Below, piece after piece: positions 52,473 through 61,210 of a stretch of 64,000 nucleotides of DNA; position 1 is the stretch's first letter, and the number at the start of each line of letters is the position of its first letter. Below the pieces are notes generated by a model, which did not search any database, was not told the origin of the DNA, and saw only the letters and a list, made by a program, of their open reading frames with translations. This stretch comes from UBA940 sp045613745 (lineage in GTDB: Bacteria > Bacteroidota > Bacteroidia > Bacteroidales > Rikenellaceae). Location of the stretch: contig JAZLBP010000007.1 of the NCBI GenBank assembly GCA_045613745.1, positions 62,001-126,000 of the forward strand, read 5' to 3'. Made by a program: the position numbers and the translations under genes.

Positions 52473-53291
52473 TTAGTCGTTCAAGCTGAAACGTTTGTAA
52501 GCAACTACAGTAGCCTCTTTATCAGCCTCTTGGATGAATTGCTCAACGGTTTGTTTGGGGTTCTTAACAAGAGCTTGGCTCAACAGAGTGTTCTCTTTGA
52601 GGAACTTGTTAACTTTACCCTCAGCGATCTTGTCAAGCATAGCCTCGGGTTTGCCATCCAAACGAGCTTGCTCGCGACCAATCGAACGCTCTTTCTCGAT
52701 TACCTCTGCGGGGCAATCAGCTGCGCTGATCGAAACGGGAGCCATAGCAGTTGCTTGCATAGCAACGTCTTTAGCTACGTTAGCGTCGATCTCTTTGTTG
52801 AAACCTACGATGGTACCCAATTTAGCGTTGGTGTGAACGTAAGCTACGCAGTAGGGAGCCTCGATACGAGCGTAGAAAGGCAACTCTACTTTCTCACCGG
52901 TTTGACCGCTCTTCTCGGTAACCAGGTCGTTAACGGTAACGTCACCTACTTTGCAAGCCAACAGAGCCTCCATATCGGCAGCGTCAGCAGCAACAGCAGT
53001 CTCAAGGATGGTGTTAGCGGTAGCCGAGAACTCCGAGTTTTTAGCAACGAAGTCGGTCTCGCAAGCCAAGCAAACCATGTAAGCTTTGCCCTCAACGATT
53101 TTGGTGATAACAACACCCTCGGTAGCGGTACGGTCAGCACGTTTGCTAGCAACCAATTTACCTTTCTCGCGGATGATATCTTTTGCTTTCTCGAAATCGC
53201 CCTCAGCCTCTTGGAGTGCTTTTTTGCAATCCATCATACCGGCACCGGTCATTTTACGCAATTTCGCGATATCTGCAACTGTGATTTCCAT
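52473..53291 (-). CDS. tsf: Translation elongation factor Ts
   Basis: 272 residues from the ATG at 53291; the frame is open to 53363 but the true N-terminus is MEITVADIAKLRKMTGAGMMDCKKAL, the diagnostic UBA-like domain. It also has the core VACETDFVAKNSEF. It recycles EF-Tu by nucleotide exchange. Last gene of the ribosomal run rplM-rpsI-rpsB-tsf. The 3' side carries hairpin copies E and D and a terminator. Confidence 0.97.
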   Translation of the reverse strand: MEITVADIAKLRKMTGAGMMDCKKALQEAEGDFEKAKDIIREKGKLVASKRADRTATEGVVITKIVEGKAYMVCLACETDFVAKNSEFSATANTILETAVAADAADMEALLACKVGDVTVNDLVTEKSGQTGEKVELPFYARIEAPYCVAYVHTNAKLGTIVGFNKEIDANVAKDVAMQATAMAPVSISAADCPAEVIEKERSIGREQARLDGKPEAMLDKIAEGKVNKFLKENTLLSQALVKNPKQTVEQFIQEADKEATVVAYKRFSLND

Positions 53292-53331
53292 TGTTCTAAT
53301 GTTATTAAGTTGTAAAACTTCTTGAAATAAA

Positions 53332-54144
53332 TTATTCAGCGCTCTCCTCAGCAGCCTCCTCAACAGCTACCTCAACAGCTTTGGTTTTGCGAGCACGAGG
53401 TTGTTTTGCACCTTTGTCAGCTGCAGCAGCCTCTTTGTCCTCTTTCTCTTTCTCGAGACGGCGCTCGTCCAGACCCTCTTTGATAGCCTCGCACATTGCG
53501 TCGAGGATCACCGAAATCGATTTTGCAGCGTCATCGTTTGCGGGGATAACGTAGTCGATGTTGGTGGGATCGCAGCAGGTATCAACCATTGCGAATACGG
53601 GGATGTTCAGACGATTAGCCTCGCGAACTGCGTTAGCCTCTTTTTGTACGTCGATAACGAACAGAGCGGCGGGCAGACGAGTCAGGTCAGCGATCGAACC
53701 CAAGTTTTTCTCGAGTTTTGCACGTTGACGCGAGATTTGGAGTTTCTCACGTTTACCAAAGTTGTCGAAAGTACCGTCAGCAGTCATTTTGTCGATGGTA
53801 GCCATCTTCTTAACTGCTTTACGGATGGTGGGGAAGTTGGTCAGCATACCACCAGCCCAACGCTCAGTTACGTAAGGCATGTTTACTGCACCAATTTTCT
53901 CAGCTACGATCTCTTTAGCTTGTTTTTTGGTAGCTACGAAAAGGATTTTGCGACCGTTTTTGGCAATTTGTTTCAGAGCAGCTGCAGCCTCGTCAACTTT
54001 AACTACAGTTTTGTGGAGATCCAGGATGTGGATACCGTTTTTCTCCATAAAGATGTAGGGAGCCATTTTGGGGTTCCATTTGCGTTTCAAGTGACCGAAG
54101 TGTACACCTGCTTCGAGAAGTTGTTCAAAATTAGTTCTTGCCAT
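53332..54144 (-). CDS. rpsB: Small ribosomal subunit protein S2
   Basis: 270 residues. Starts MARTNFEQLLEAGVHFGHLKRKWNPKM, with HILDLHKTVVKV and the conserved VIPANDDAAKSISVILD. A Lys/Glu/Ala-rich C-terminal extension of about 45 residues, common in Bacteroidetes S2, is present. tsf follows after 40 bases. A leader of about 290 bases separates it from rpsI. Confidence 0.98.
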   Translation of the reverse strand: MARTNFEQLLEAGVHFGHLKRKWNPKMAPYIFMEKNGIHILDLHKTVVKVDEAAAALKQIAKNGRKILFVATKKQAKEIVAEKIGAVNMPYVTERWAGGMLTNFPTIRKAVKKMATIDKMTADGTFDNFGKREKLQISRQRAKLEKNLGSIADLTRLPAALFVIDVQKEANAVREANRLNIPVFAMVDTCCDPTNIDYVIPANDDAAKSISVILDAMCEAIKEGLDERRLEKEKEDKEAAAADKGAKQPRARKTKAVEVAVEEAAEESAE

Positions 54145-54434
54145 TGTTTTGTGTTTTGTTTTGTAAATTAATAAAAATTATCTCGTCATCAACAAGCCGG
54201 CAGCAATGCTTCTTTGCGTGAAATATTGTTTGCCCTTTCTATTGTCAGGACCTCCGCCAGAGTATTGGTCCGACCTGTTTTTTCGCCCTTAGGCAACCGC
54301 GTGGTAGCGCTCAGACAGCAGTTTTTGTATTTTGCCACAGCGGCGCACCGACAAAGCGATGCGCCCCGAGGCATAGAAATATCTTTCCGTGTCCTTGCGG
54401 TCCCGCAGTTCTGGGACCCTTGGGCAGGGTTTGA
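54145..54434 (-). other. Structured gap between rpsI and rpsB, possible S2 leader
   Basis: No convincing gene in 290 bases; a 61-codon frame inside has no ribosomal-protein similarity. Hairpins on the minus strand: GGTCCC/GGGACC at 54399-54418, just after rpsI, and GGCGCATCG/CGGTGCGCC at 54342-54365. Conserved-looking structure at this place suggests an attenuator or autoregulatory leader for rpsB-tsf. Confidence 0.45.
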
Positions 54435-54824
54435 TTAACGTTTGCTGAATTGGAATTTTGCACGTGCACCGGGTTGACCAGCTTTTTTACGCTCAACCTC
54501 ACGCGAGTCACGAGTCAGGAAACCGTTCTTTTTGAGTACGGGACGCAACTCAGCGTCGATCTCGCACAGAGCGCGAGCGATACCCATACGAGCAGCCTCA
54601 GCTTGGCCTTTGATACCACCACCAACGAGGTTGATGTTTACGTCATAGGTCTCAACGCCATTGATTACCAACAGGGGTTGTTTAACAACGTATTGGAAAA
54701 TCTCCAAGGGGAAGTAGGTCTCCAGAGGTTTGTTATTGATAGTGATAGTTCCGTTGCCGGGTTTAACGAAAACGCGAGCGACGGCGGCCTTTCTACGGCC
54801 TACGGTATTTACTACTTGCTCCAT
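54435..54824 (-). CDS. rpsI: Small ribosomal subunit protein S9
   Basis: 129 residues, ending with the typical basic tail GARAKFQFSKR. It starts MEQVVNTVGRRKAAVARVFVKPGNG. GGGIKGQAEAARMGIARAL and LLTRDSREVERKKAG-like blocks are conserved in S9. It follows rplM after 2 bases, the universal L13-S9 pair. Confidence 0.98.
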   Translation of the reverse strand: MEQVVNTVGRRKAAVARVFVKPGNGTITINNKPLETYFPLEIFQYVVKQPLLVINGVETYDVNINLVGGGIKGQAEAARMGIARALCEIDAELRPVLKKNGFLTRDSREVERKKAGQPGARAKFQFSKR

Positions 54825-54826
54825 TG

Positions 54827-55282
54827 TTACTTAATCTCGTTTAATTTAACAACTTTGGGAGTTTGAGCTGCGTGGGGGTGCTCCTCACCAGCGTAAACTT
54901 TGAGGTTTTTGATCAAAGCCTCACCCAGACGGTTTTTGGGGAGCATACCGCGAACGGCTTTCTCGATAACGGTTTTGGGCGATTTAGCGAAGTACTCTGC
55001 GGGGGTGGTGAAACGTTGACCGCCGGGGTAGCCGGTGTGGCGTACATAGGTTTTAGCAGTCAGTTTGTTACCTGTCAGGCGTACTTTCTCAGCGTTGATG
55101 ATGATTACGTTGTCACCGCAATCAACGTTGGGAGTAAAGCTCGGTTTGTTTTTACCGCGCAGAATCTTGGCCACTTGCGAAGCGAGGCGACCCAGAACCT
55201 CTCCGTTTGCGTCAATCAGAATCCACTCTTTTTGAGCAGTGTTCGCGTTGACGTAGAGAGTCTTGTAACTTTTCGAATCCAC
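54827..55282 (-). CDS. rplM: Large ribosomal subunit protein L13
   Basis: 151 residues. WILIDANGEVLGRLASQVAKILRGKNKP at the N-terminus and AVRGMLPKNRLGEALIKNLKVYAGEEHPH near the end are diagnostic. First gene of the operon rplM-rpsI-rpsB-tsf. TATATTTG on the minus strand at 55345-55338 is a likely -7 element, giving a leader of about 55 bases. Confidence 0.98.
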   Translation of the reverse strand: MDSKSYKTLYVNANTAQKEWILIDANGEVLGRLASQVAKILRGKNKPSFTPNVDCGDNVIIINAEKVRLTGNKLTAKTYVRHTGYPGGQRFTTPAEYFAKSPKTVIEKAVRGMLPKNRLGEALIKNLKVYAGEEHPHAAQTPKVVKLNEIK

Positions 55283-55337
55283 TGTAAATTAGTTTTTAGT
55301 TATACTTATTTTGATATAATTTCCTCTTTTCGGACTG

Positions 55338-55345
55338 CAAATATA
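55338..55345 (-). promoter_or_regulatory. -7 element of the ribosomal operon
   Basis: TATATTTG on the minus strand; the -33 region reads TTTT rather than TTTG at the expected spacing. Confidence 0.5.
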
Positions 55346-55430
55346 TGGCAATTTATCGAAATTAAAAACTCTATAAGAAAAAATGATACTGGCCGACTTG
55401 CGTATAGTTTGATGCTATCTGCCGAGTGGG

Positions 55431-55997
55431 TTAGCTTGCTTGCGAAAGGTGTTCGACAAGGATTTTCGCTCCCATAAGCACCAAAATCACGCCTCCGACC
55501 AGCTCTGCGCGGTTTTTGAAGCGGCATCCGAGCTTACTGCCAAGGCCTACGCCCACAGCCGACAGCGCGAAGGTTACTACGCCGATGACCGTTGCGGCCT
55601 GCCACACATTGACTCCAAGGAAGGCGAACGACACTCCCACGGCCATTGCGTCGATGCTTGTGGCAATCGCCATAGGCAGCATTGCGCGCACCGAGAAGTT
55701 GGCGTCGTGCTCGCACTCATCCTCCTTCGAGAATGACTCGCGCACCATATTGCCACCGATTACAGCCAGCAACACGAAGGCAATCCAGTGGTCAACACTC
55801 TCGACTGCCGAGGCGAAACTCACACCAAGCAGCCATCCCACGATGGGCATAAGTGCCTGAAAACCACCAAACCACACGCCTGCAGTGAGCGCTTGCGCGC
55901 ACTTGACCTTACGCACCGACAATCCCTTGCACACCGACATCGCGAAGGCATCCATAGCCAATCCAATGGCAATTATGAGTAATTCGATACTTGACAT
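55431..55997 (-). CDS. mntP: MntP-type manganese efflux pump
   Basis: 188 residues from the ATG at 55997 (MSSIELLIIAIGLAMDAFAMSVCKG), the standard MntP opening with its Asp; a frame open to 56138 is not needed. Six membrane helices in two repeats, the second opening with MAIATSIDAMAVGVSFAF. MntP exports Mn2+ from the cytosol. A promoter ends only 6 bases before the ATG, implying a leaderless transcript, so there is no room for a Mn riboswitch as found in some bacteria. Confidence 0.92.
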   Translation of the reverse strand: MSSIELLIIAIGLAMDAFAMSVCKGLSVRKVKCAQALTAGVWFGGFQALMPIVGWLLGVSFASAVESVDHWIAFVLLAVIGGNMVRESFSKEDECEHDANFSVRAMLPMAIATSIDAMAVGVSFAFLGVNVWQAATVIGVVTFALSAVGVGLGSKLGCRFKNRAELVGGVILVLMGAKILVEHLSQAS

Positions 55998-56003
55998 AGG
56001 CCG

Positions 56004-56034
56004 CAAAGATACTACAATTCGCTGGTAGTGCAAC
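56004..56034 (-). promoter_or_regulatory. Consensus promoter of mntP, very close to the start codon
   Basis: On the minus strand GTTG (56034-56031), exactly 19 bases, then TATCTTTG (56011-56004), then six bases, then the ATG. Confidence 0.72.
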
Positions 56035-56112
56035 ACTTTGCGTCCACTTTTTTCGTCGGTACACCTATTATTATATATTATAATAAGCACCCCGCCCTGC
56101 CGACCGCAAACG

Positions 56113-56150
56113 AACCGAGGTTGCTTGACCACAATCAAACAACCTCGGTT
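56113..56150 (-). terminator. Stem-loop after the Stealth gene
   Basis: AACCGAGGTTG and CAACCTCGGTT form an 11-bp stem 4 bases after the stop codon; only a weak T-run (TTCGTTTG) follows. Confidence 0.65.
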
Positions 56151-56153
56151 TAT

Positions 56154-57155
56154 CTACAATTCGAATTGACTCTTGTCGGGGAACTTACTCCGCAGGAAAT
56201 CGGCCATACGCTGACGGTCGGCATCCGTAGCCCCCTCGCCGTCGTTCATACAAAACATCAGAGGGTTATACTTGCGGAACACTGCCTCGTAGTCGGGTGC
56301 CTGTATCGGGATGCAGCGCGAGTCCGACGAGTAACAGCCGCTCAACATACTACGCAGGCGGCCAATCACACCCTGCGCACCATTGTAGCGTCCCACCTTG
56401 CGCAACACACCTTGATGGTTAGCGATGGCATAGTAACCCACAACGCTGCGGTCAATGTCCTCGTCGTGGCGGAAACGGTGCATAGTGGTCTGCTTCCACG
56501 CCTGAGGAATAATATCCTCGCACTGCTGAATATCACTGCGGCGATAGGCGTCTATATTGTGGTGCGGTGCGTGATAAATCTTGCAGCCAAACTTCGAAGC
56601 TATCACATCCTGCATACGGCACAACGTAGCCGAGTAGTTGTCGCCACGTCGCAGAGCCTTGCGGCGATTAAAACGCTTGCCACTGAGGCGAACAATAGTT
56701 TGACCATCCTCCGTAAAGAATGTCGCAGGAGTGACAGGTTGCGAAAACATCGTGTCGTCGTTTGCCAACAAAAAGTGCTCGGCAAGTCCCTCAATTCGGT
56801 GTACGCAACTCTCGATGGCTCGGCTGTTGTAGGTCGGCAGCGCCTCGGCAGGCATAATCTCGGTGTGGTCCACTATTTGGATGCGGGGATTCGTGCGGTC
56901 GAGCCACGAGGGACATTGGTTGTCGGTCACGATGAAGATGCGGCGAATCCACGGCGCGAACCTTTCGACCGAGCGCAACGAGTATCGGAGTTCGTCGTTT
57001 TCGACCCAGCGCGCCTCCACACGTCCCTGACCTGCGAAGTTACCACCCACATCCATATAGCGGCTGCGTTTGGCGCGCCACTCGGGGTCGTTGCCATCCA
57101 CCCATAGATAGACCATATCAATGGGGAAGTCGGGGTATGAGTTCTTGGTGTTCAT
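56154..57155 (-). CDS. Stealth-family sugar-1-phosphate transferase
   Basis: 333 residues. The Stealth conserved regions are visible: CR1 IDMVYLWVDGNDPEW at the N-terminus, CR2 ELRYSLRSVERFAPWIRRIF with FIVTDNQCPSWL and LLANDDTMF, and CR3-like HAPHHNIDAYRRS. These enzymes transfer hexose-1-phosphate to make phosphodiester-linked polysaccharides such as capsules. It is directly downstream of a GT2 gene (12-base gap) but no capsule export or wzx/wzy gene is near, so the acceptor is unknown. Cytosolic or membrane-peripheral. Confidence 0.88.
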   Translation of the reverse strand: MNTKNSYPDFPIDMVYLWVDGNDPEWRAKRSRYMDVGGNFAGQGRVEARWVENDELRYSLRSVERFAPWIRRIFIVTDNQCPSWLDRTNPRIQIVDHTEIMPAEALPTYNSRAIESCVHRIEGLAEHFLLANDDTMFSQPVTPATFFTEDGQTIVRLSGKRFNRRKALRRGDNYSATLCRMQDVIASKFGCKIYHAPHHNIDAYRRSDIQQCEDIIPQAWKQTTMHRFRHDEDIDRSVVGYYAIANHQGVLRKVGRYNGAQGVIGRLRSMLSGCYSSDSRCIPIQAPDYEAVFRKYNPLMFCMNDGEGATDADRQRMADFLRSKFPDKSQFEL

Positions 57156-57167
57156 CTTCGGCAGGGG

Positions 57168-58049
57168 TTATTTGGTTGTTTTCCACGTCCACACGGGCAA
57201 CACATCCAGCAGGCGCAAGGTGCGGCGGCCGTCGCGCTCCTTGATTTTCCACAGACACACACCCGCCGCCGTAAAGTGGCGCACGGTGAGGTTGCGATAG
57301 CGCGAAGGGATGGCTATGCCACGAGCCGCAGTGTAATCGACCATAGCTCGGTGGGCGTTGTATTTCTGTTGTTGTTTGGAGGCCGTCTGACGCGACTTGA
57401 CGGTCGAAGTGGGATTGAGTACATAGCGATAGGCCACACCAGGAACGGTCACAAGGCGGCCACTCTCGCACAGCGCGCGGGTGACAAACATCACATCCTC
57501 AAACTGCACACCCTCAGCAAAGCGCAAACCCACACGCTCCAACATCTCGCGGCGATAGAGTTTATTGACGGGGTGGAAGTCGGGCGGACAGTTGCACACC
57601 TGCATCTTGCGTGCGGCATCCTCCACAACCATCACTTCCCCAAACTCCGCAACCACACGATTGTGAGTGGGTTTCTCCTTGATGATTCCGCACATAGCAA
57701 TGTCGGCATCGTGCTCCACGGCGGTGGTGTAGAGTCGCTCGAAGTAGTCGGCAGGGATATAGTCGTCGCTATCAATCATTCCGATGTACTCGCCCGTAGC
57801 CACAGCCATTGCGGCATTGCGAGCCTTGCCTTGACGGCCATTGGCTTGGCGGATGACGCGGATTCGGCTATCACGCGCAGCCCACTGGTCCAGCACCTCG
57901 GCCGAGCGGTCGGTCGAGCCGTCATCCACACAGATTATCTCCACCTCGCGCAGAGTTTGTGCCACAACGCTCTCCAAGCAGCGGGGCAGCAGAGCCTCGG
58001 TGTTATATACGGGAATGATTATCGTAACCTTCGGATTCATAGTCGGCAT
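57168..58049 (-). CDS. Family 2 glycosyltransferase
   Basis: 293 residues (or 290 from the ATG at 58040). The GT-A fold is clear: VTIIIPVYNTEALLPRCLESV, EIICVDDGSTDRS (first Asp pair), NAAMAVATGEYIGMIDSDDY with the DxD-type metal site. It transfers a nucleotide-activated sugar. It lies 3 bases after prfB and 12 bases before the Stealth gene, so all three may be co-transcribed. The substrate is not predictable. Confidence 0.9.
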   Translation of the reverse strand: MPTMNPKVTIIIPVYNTEALLPRCLESVVAQTLREVEIICVDDGSTDRSAEVLDQWAARDSRIRVIRQANGRQGKARNAAMAVATGEYIGMIDSDDYIPADYFERLYTTAVEHDADIAMCGIIKEKPTHNRVVAEFGEVMVVEDAARKMQVCNCPPDFHPVNKLYRREMLERVGLRFAEGVQFEDVMFVTRALCESGRLVTVPGVAYRYVLNPTSTVKSRQTASKQQQKYNAHRAMVDYTAARGIAIPSRYRNLTVRHFTAAGVCLWKIKERDGRRTLRLLDVLPVWTWKTTK

Positions 58050-58052
58050 AGT

Positions 58053-59166
58053 TTACAGGTCGGCACCAAACTCCATAAGGAAGGTCTTGATGAAAGCATC
58101 CAAGTCGCCATCCAACACACTCTCAACATCGCTCGTTTGGTGTCCTGTGCGGTGGTCTTTGATGCGTCGGTCATCGAGCACATAACTGCGGATTTGCGAG
58201 CCCCATTCGATTTTCTTCTTGCTCTTTTCGAGCTCGTTGCGGGCCGCCATCTTGCGGTCGAGTTCCATACGGTAGAGTTTCGAACGCAGGATGCGCAGTG
58301 CATTTTCGCGGTTTTTGGGTTGGTCGCGAGTCTCGGTGTTCTCGATGAGAATCTCCTGCTCGGCGCCCGTATCAGGATCGGTATAGCGATAACGCAGGCG
58401 CACACCCGACTCCACCTTATTGACATTCTGACCTCCCGCGCCACTGCTTCGGAAGGTATCCCACGAAATTTTGCTCTTGTCGATAGTAATTTCGATGTCG
58501 TCGTCCACAGCAGGCGACACAAACACCGATGCAAAGGTTGTCTGGCGTTTGTTGCCAGCATTGAAGGGCGAGGGACGCACCAGACGGTGAACTCCCGTCT
58601 CGCCTTTGAGCAGACCATAGGCCAACTCGCCGTCGATTTCGAGTGTCACAGACTTGACACCCACCTCATCGCCGGCCTGATAATCCAGCACTTTGAGTTT
58701 GAAGCCCTTGCGCTCGCACCAACGGGTGTACATACGGAGCAGCATATTCGCCCAGTCGAGCGACTCCGTACCTCCTGCACCCGAGTTGATGTCCATAATC
58801 GCACCCAGTCGATCCTCCTCGCCACGCAGCATATTGCGCATTTCGAGTTCCTCGATGGCGGTAATCAGAGCCGCAAAAGCCTCATCCAGCTCGCTCTCGT
58901 CCATAGCTCCGCCACGCACAAATTCGGGCATAATCTCCACATCGGCACCCTGCGAGGCCAACGAATCATAGGCCGTAACCCAGCTCTTGACTGCCGAAGT
59001 TTCGCGCAGGTGACGCTCCGCCGCCGAGGGGTTATCCCAAAAGTCGGGCGCAAGACTCGCCTGCTCCATATCACTCAATTGTTGACGCTTACCGTCAATG
59101 TCAAAGATACCTCCTCAACGCATCAATGCGTTTTATAGCATCTTTAAGTTGTTCTGCTGTAATCAT
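58053..59166 (-). CDS. prfB: Peptide chain release factor 2, with programmed +1 frameshift
   Basis: About 370 residues over two frames. Frame one starts at the ATG at 59166 (MITAEQLKDAIKRIDALRRYL) and stops at TGA (59103-59101). A +1 slip at CTT-TGA continues as DIDGKRQQLSDMEQ... to the stop at 58053. Diagnostic RF2 features: GGQ in SSGAGGQNVNKVESG and the stop-codon-recognition region near HRLVRPSPFN. RF2 reads UGA and UAA, and the internal UGA autoregulates its own synthesis. Annotators who see only the second frame would miss the first 29 residues. Confidence 0.96.
59100..59115 (-). promoter_or_regulatory. prfB: Programmed +1 frameshift signal in prfB
   Basis: AGGAGG-TAT-CTT-TGA-C on the minus strand: an internal Shine-Dalgarno, the slippery CTT codon, and the in-frame TGA followed by C, as in the classical prfB site. 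Confidence 0.95.
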
Positions 59167-59228
59167 TTTCCTCTTTTTTATTGACTCGTCAAGGGAATCA
59201 AATATGATTCGCGACCAAGGTTTTATCT

Positions 59229-59269
59229 AACTACAAAGCATATCCCCGTGTGGGATATGCTTTGTAGTT
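59229..59269. repeat. Perfect 18-bp inverted repeat between cysS and prfB
   Basis: AACTACAAAGCATATCCC pairs with GGGATATGCTTTGTAGTT over a short loop; no T-run follows, so terminator function for cysS is uncertain. Confidence 0.8.
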
Positions 59270-59330
59270 ATACCCCCGGTCTGCGGGTCGTTTTTTGGTT
59301 CTTTTTGATGACTCAAAAAGAACAATAATA

Positions 59331-60803
59331 CTACTCAATCTCCCAGTCGCAGCCGTCTTTGCGGTCTTTGACGCGGATGCCGATTGCGGTCAGGCGGTCG
59401 CGAATCTCGTCGCTCAGAGCCCAGTTCTTCTCGGCTTTGGCTTTGGCGCGCATCTCGAGCAACATCTCTACGAGGGGCGCAACCTTGTCGTTACCCGCTG
59501 CCGAGGCGCTCTTCTCGTCGCGCAAACCAAGCACGTCGAATACGATAACATTCACCATACGACGCAATTCTGCGAGGTCGGCCTCCGAGATTGTTTGTGC
59601 GCCGTCGTTAATTTGGTTGATGATGCGTACCCAGTCGAACAACACCGAAATCACGATGGGCGAGTTCAAGTCGTCGTTCATAGCCTCGGTGTAGCGGCTC
59701 CACAAGTCGTTGATGTCAACCGAGCTTGCGGCCGAAGCTTTGATTTTACCCAGAGTTTCGACACCCTTCATCAGTCGGTCAAGACCTTTGGCTGCGGCTT
59801 GCAGTGCCTCGTTGCTGAAATCCAGAGTCGAGCGATATTGCGCCTGCAACACAAAGAAACGAATGGTCATCGGGGTGTATGCTTGCTCCAGGAGTTTGTG
59901 CGAGCCTGTAAAGAGTTCCTCCAAGGTGATGAAGTTACCCAGCGATTTACCCATCTTCTGACCGTTGATGGTAATCATATTGTTGTGCATCCAATAGTGC
60001 GCCGAGTCGCAGCCGTGAGCCGCAGTGCTTTGTGCAATCTCGCACTCGTGATGGGGGAACATCAGGTCCATACCGCCACCGTGGATATCAAACTTCTCAC
60101 CCAGATATTTTGTGCTCATTGCGGTACACTCCATATGCCAGCCGGGGAAACCGTCGCTCCAAGGCGAGGGCCAACGCATAATGTGCTCGGGCGAAGCCTT
60201 CTTCCACAACGCGAAGTCGTAGGAGTGACGTTTGTCGCTTTGACCATCCAGCGCACGGGTGTTGGTTACGATGTCGTCGAGGTTGCGACCCGACAACTTG
60301 CCGTAGTGGTGAGCAGCGTTGTACTTCTCGACATCGAAATAAATCGAGCCGTTCGACTCGTAGGCAAAACCTGCGTCAAGGATTTGTTTTACCAACTCAA
60401 TCTGCTCGATGATGTGTCCCGAGGCGTGGGGCTCAATCGAGGGGGTCAGCACTCCGAGCTGTGCCATTGCGGCATGATAGCGCTCGGTGTAGTAGTGAGC
60501 AACCTCCATAGGCTCCAACTTTTCGAGTCGAGCCTTCTTGCTGATTTTATCCTCACCCTCGTCGGCGTCGTGCTCGAGGTGACCCACATCGGTGATGTTA
60601 CGCACATAGCGCACTTTGTAACCCAGCGATTGCAGATAACGGAACAGCAAGTCGAAAGTCACTGCGGGTCGGGCGTGTCCCAAGTGGGGATCGCCATATA
60701 CAGTAGGTCCGAACACATACATTCCGACGTGAGGGGGATTGTAAGGAACAAACTCCTCTTTGCGTCGGGTCATTGTGTTATAGATCATCAATTTAGTATC
60801 CAT
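59331..60803 (-). CDS. cysS: Cysteinyl-tRNA synthetase
   Basis: 490 residues. Class I motifs: GPTVYGDPHLGHARP (HIGH-like HLGH) and KMGKSLGN (KMSKS-like), and VRNITDVGHLEHDADEGEDKI. The zinc site Cys/His residues appear in the GWHMECTAMS block. It charges tRNA-Cys. Monocistronic by layout; the promoter (TTG-N20-TAACTTTG) lies about 84 bases upstream. Confidence 0.97.
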   Translation of the reverse strand: MDTKLMIYNTMTRRKEEFVPYNPPHVGMYVFGPTVYGDPHLGHARPAVTFDLLFRYLQSLGYKVRYVRNITDVGHLEHDADEGEDKISKKARLEKLEPMEVAHYYTERYHAAMAQLGVLTPSIEPHASGHIIEQIELVKQILDAGFAYESNGSIYFDVEKYNAAHHYGKLSGRNLDDIVTNTRALDGQSDKRHSYDFALWKKASPEHIMRWPSPWSDGFPGWHMECTAMSTKYLGEKFDIHGGGMDLMFPHHECEIAQSTAAHGCDSAHYWMHNNMITINGQKMGKSLGNFITLEELFTGSHKLLEQAYTPMTIRFFVLQAQYRSTLDFSNEALQAAAKGLDRLMKGVETLGKIKASAASSVDINDLWSRYTEAMNDDLNSPIVISVLFDWVRIINQINDGAQTISEADLAELRRMVNVIVFDVLGLRDEKSASAAGNDKVAPLVEMLLEMRAKAKAEKNWALSDEIRDRLTAIGIRVKDRKDGCDWEIE

Positions 60804-60886
60804 AAAACTTGGTGTGTATATAGTTTATATTTAAATTTTGTGGTAAAGGTACAACAAATTAGTCTGAATCCGTGCACTCCAAAAGG

Positions 60887-60917
60887 CAAAGTTACGAAAT
60901 CCCCCCCGAAATAGCAA
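60887..60917 (-). promoter_or_regulatory. Probable cysS promoter
   Basis: Minus-strand TTG (60917-60915), 20 bases, TAACTTTG (60894-60887). Confidence 0.5.
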
Positions 60918-61075
60918 TTTTATATAGCCCAAAAAACGCTATTCGGAGGTGAAACATTAGAGGGATTTATATTATATTTGGAGATTACTACACCGCCTAC
61001 GGCTGGTTGAAAGATTGCCTTGGAGATTGGCGCGCTGCGCTTGCCCATCCCCTGCCGCTCGCCGCGGGGGCCCTT
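60918..61075. other. Intergenic stretch without a supported gene
   Basis: An AT-rich first half and a very GC-rich second half (about 61030-61075). A 70-codon frame on the minus strand has no recognisable protein features. Confidence 0.5.
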
Positions 61076-61210
61076 GCAGAATCCAAGGAAAAAGTTGCTC
61101 ACGCAACTCCCTTTTATTGCAGTAGGGCACAAGCTTGCAAATAAATTTGCGACTGCGCCCTACTGCAATAAAAAAAAAGACGTCGTATGACGTCTTTCCT
61201 TGGATTCTGC
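61076..61210. repeat. Nested inverted repeats abutting tRNA-Ser
   Basis: Outer perfect 15-bp inverted repeat: GCAGAATCCAAGGAA (61076-61090) and TTCCTTGGATTCTGC (61196-61210), the latter touching the tRNA 3' end. Inside are AGTTGC/GCAACT (61093-61108), a perfect 17-bp pair starting TTTTATTGCAGTAGGGC (61112-61128 with 61157-61173), and the tRNA terminator. Confidence 0.9.
61170..61197 (-). terminator. Terminator of tRNA-Ser
   Basis: AAAGACGTC-ATAC-GACGTCTTT on the minus strand followed by a run of T. Confidence 0.88.

Noticed and set aside
54189..54374. 61-codon frame between rpsI and rpsB
   Set aside because: No similarity to ribosomal proteins and it overlaps strong hairpins; better explained as leader RNA.
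60920..61132. 70-codon minus-strand frame between cysS and tRNA-Ser
   Set aside because: Crosses GC-rich sequence and the inverted repeats, with no recognisable protein feature.
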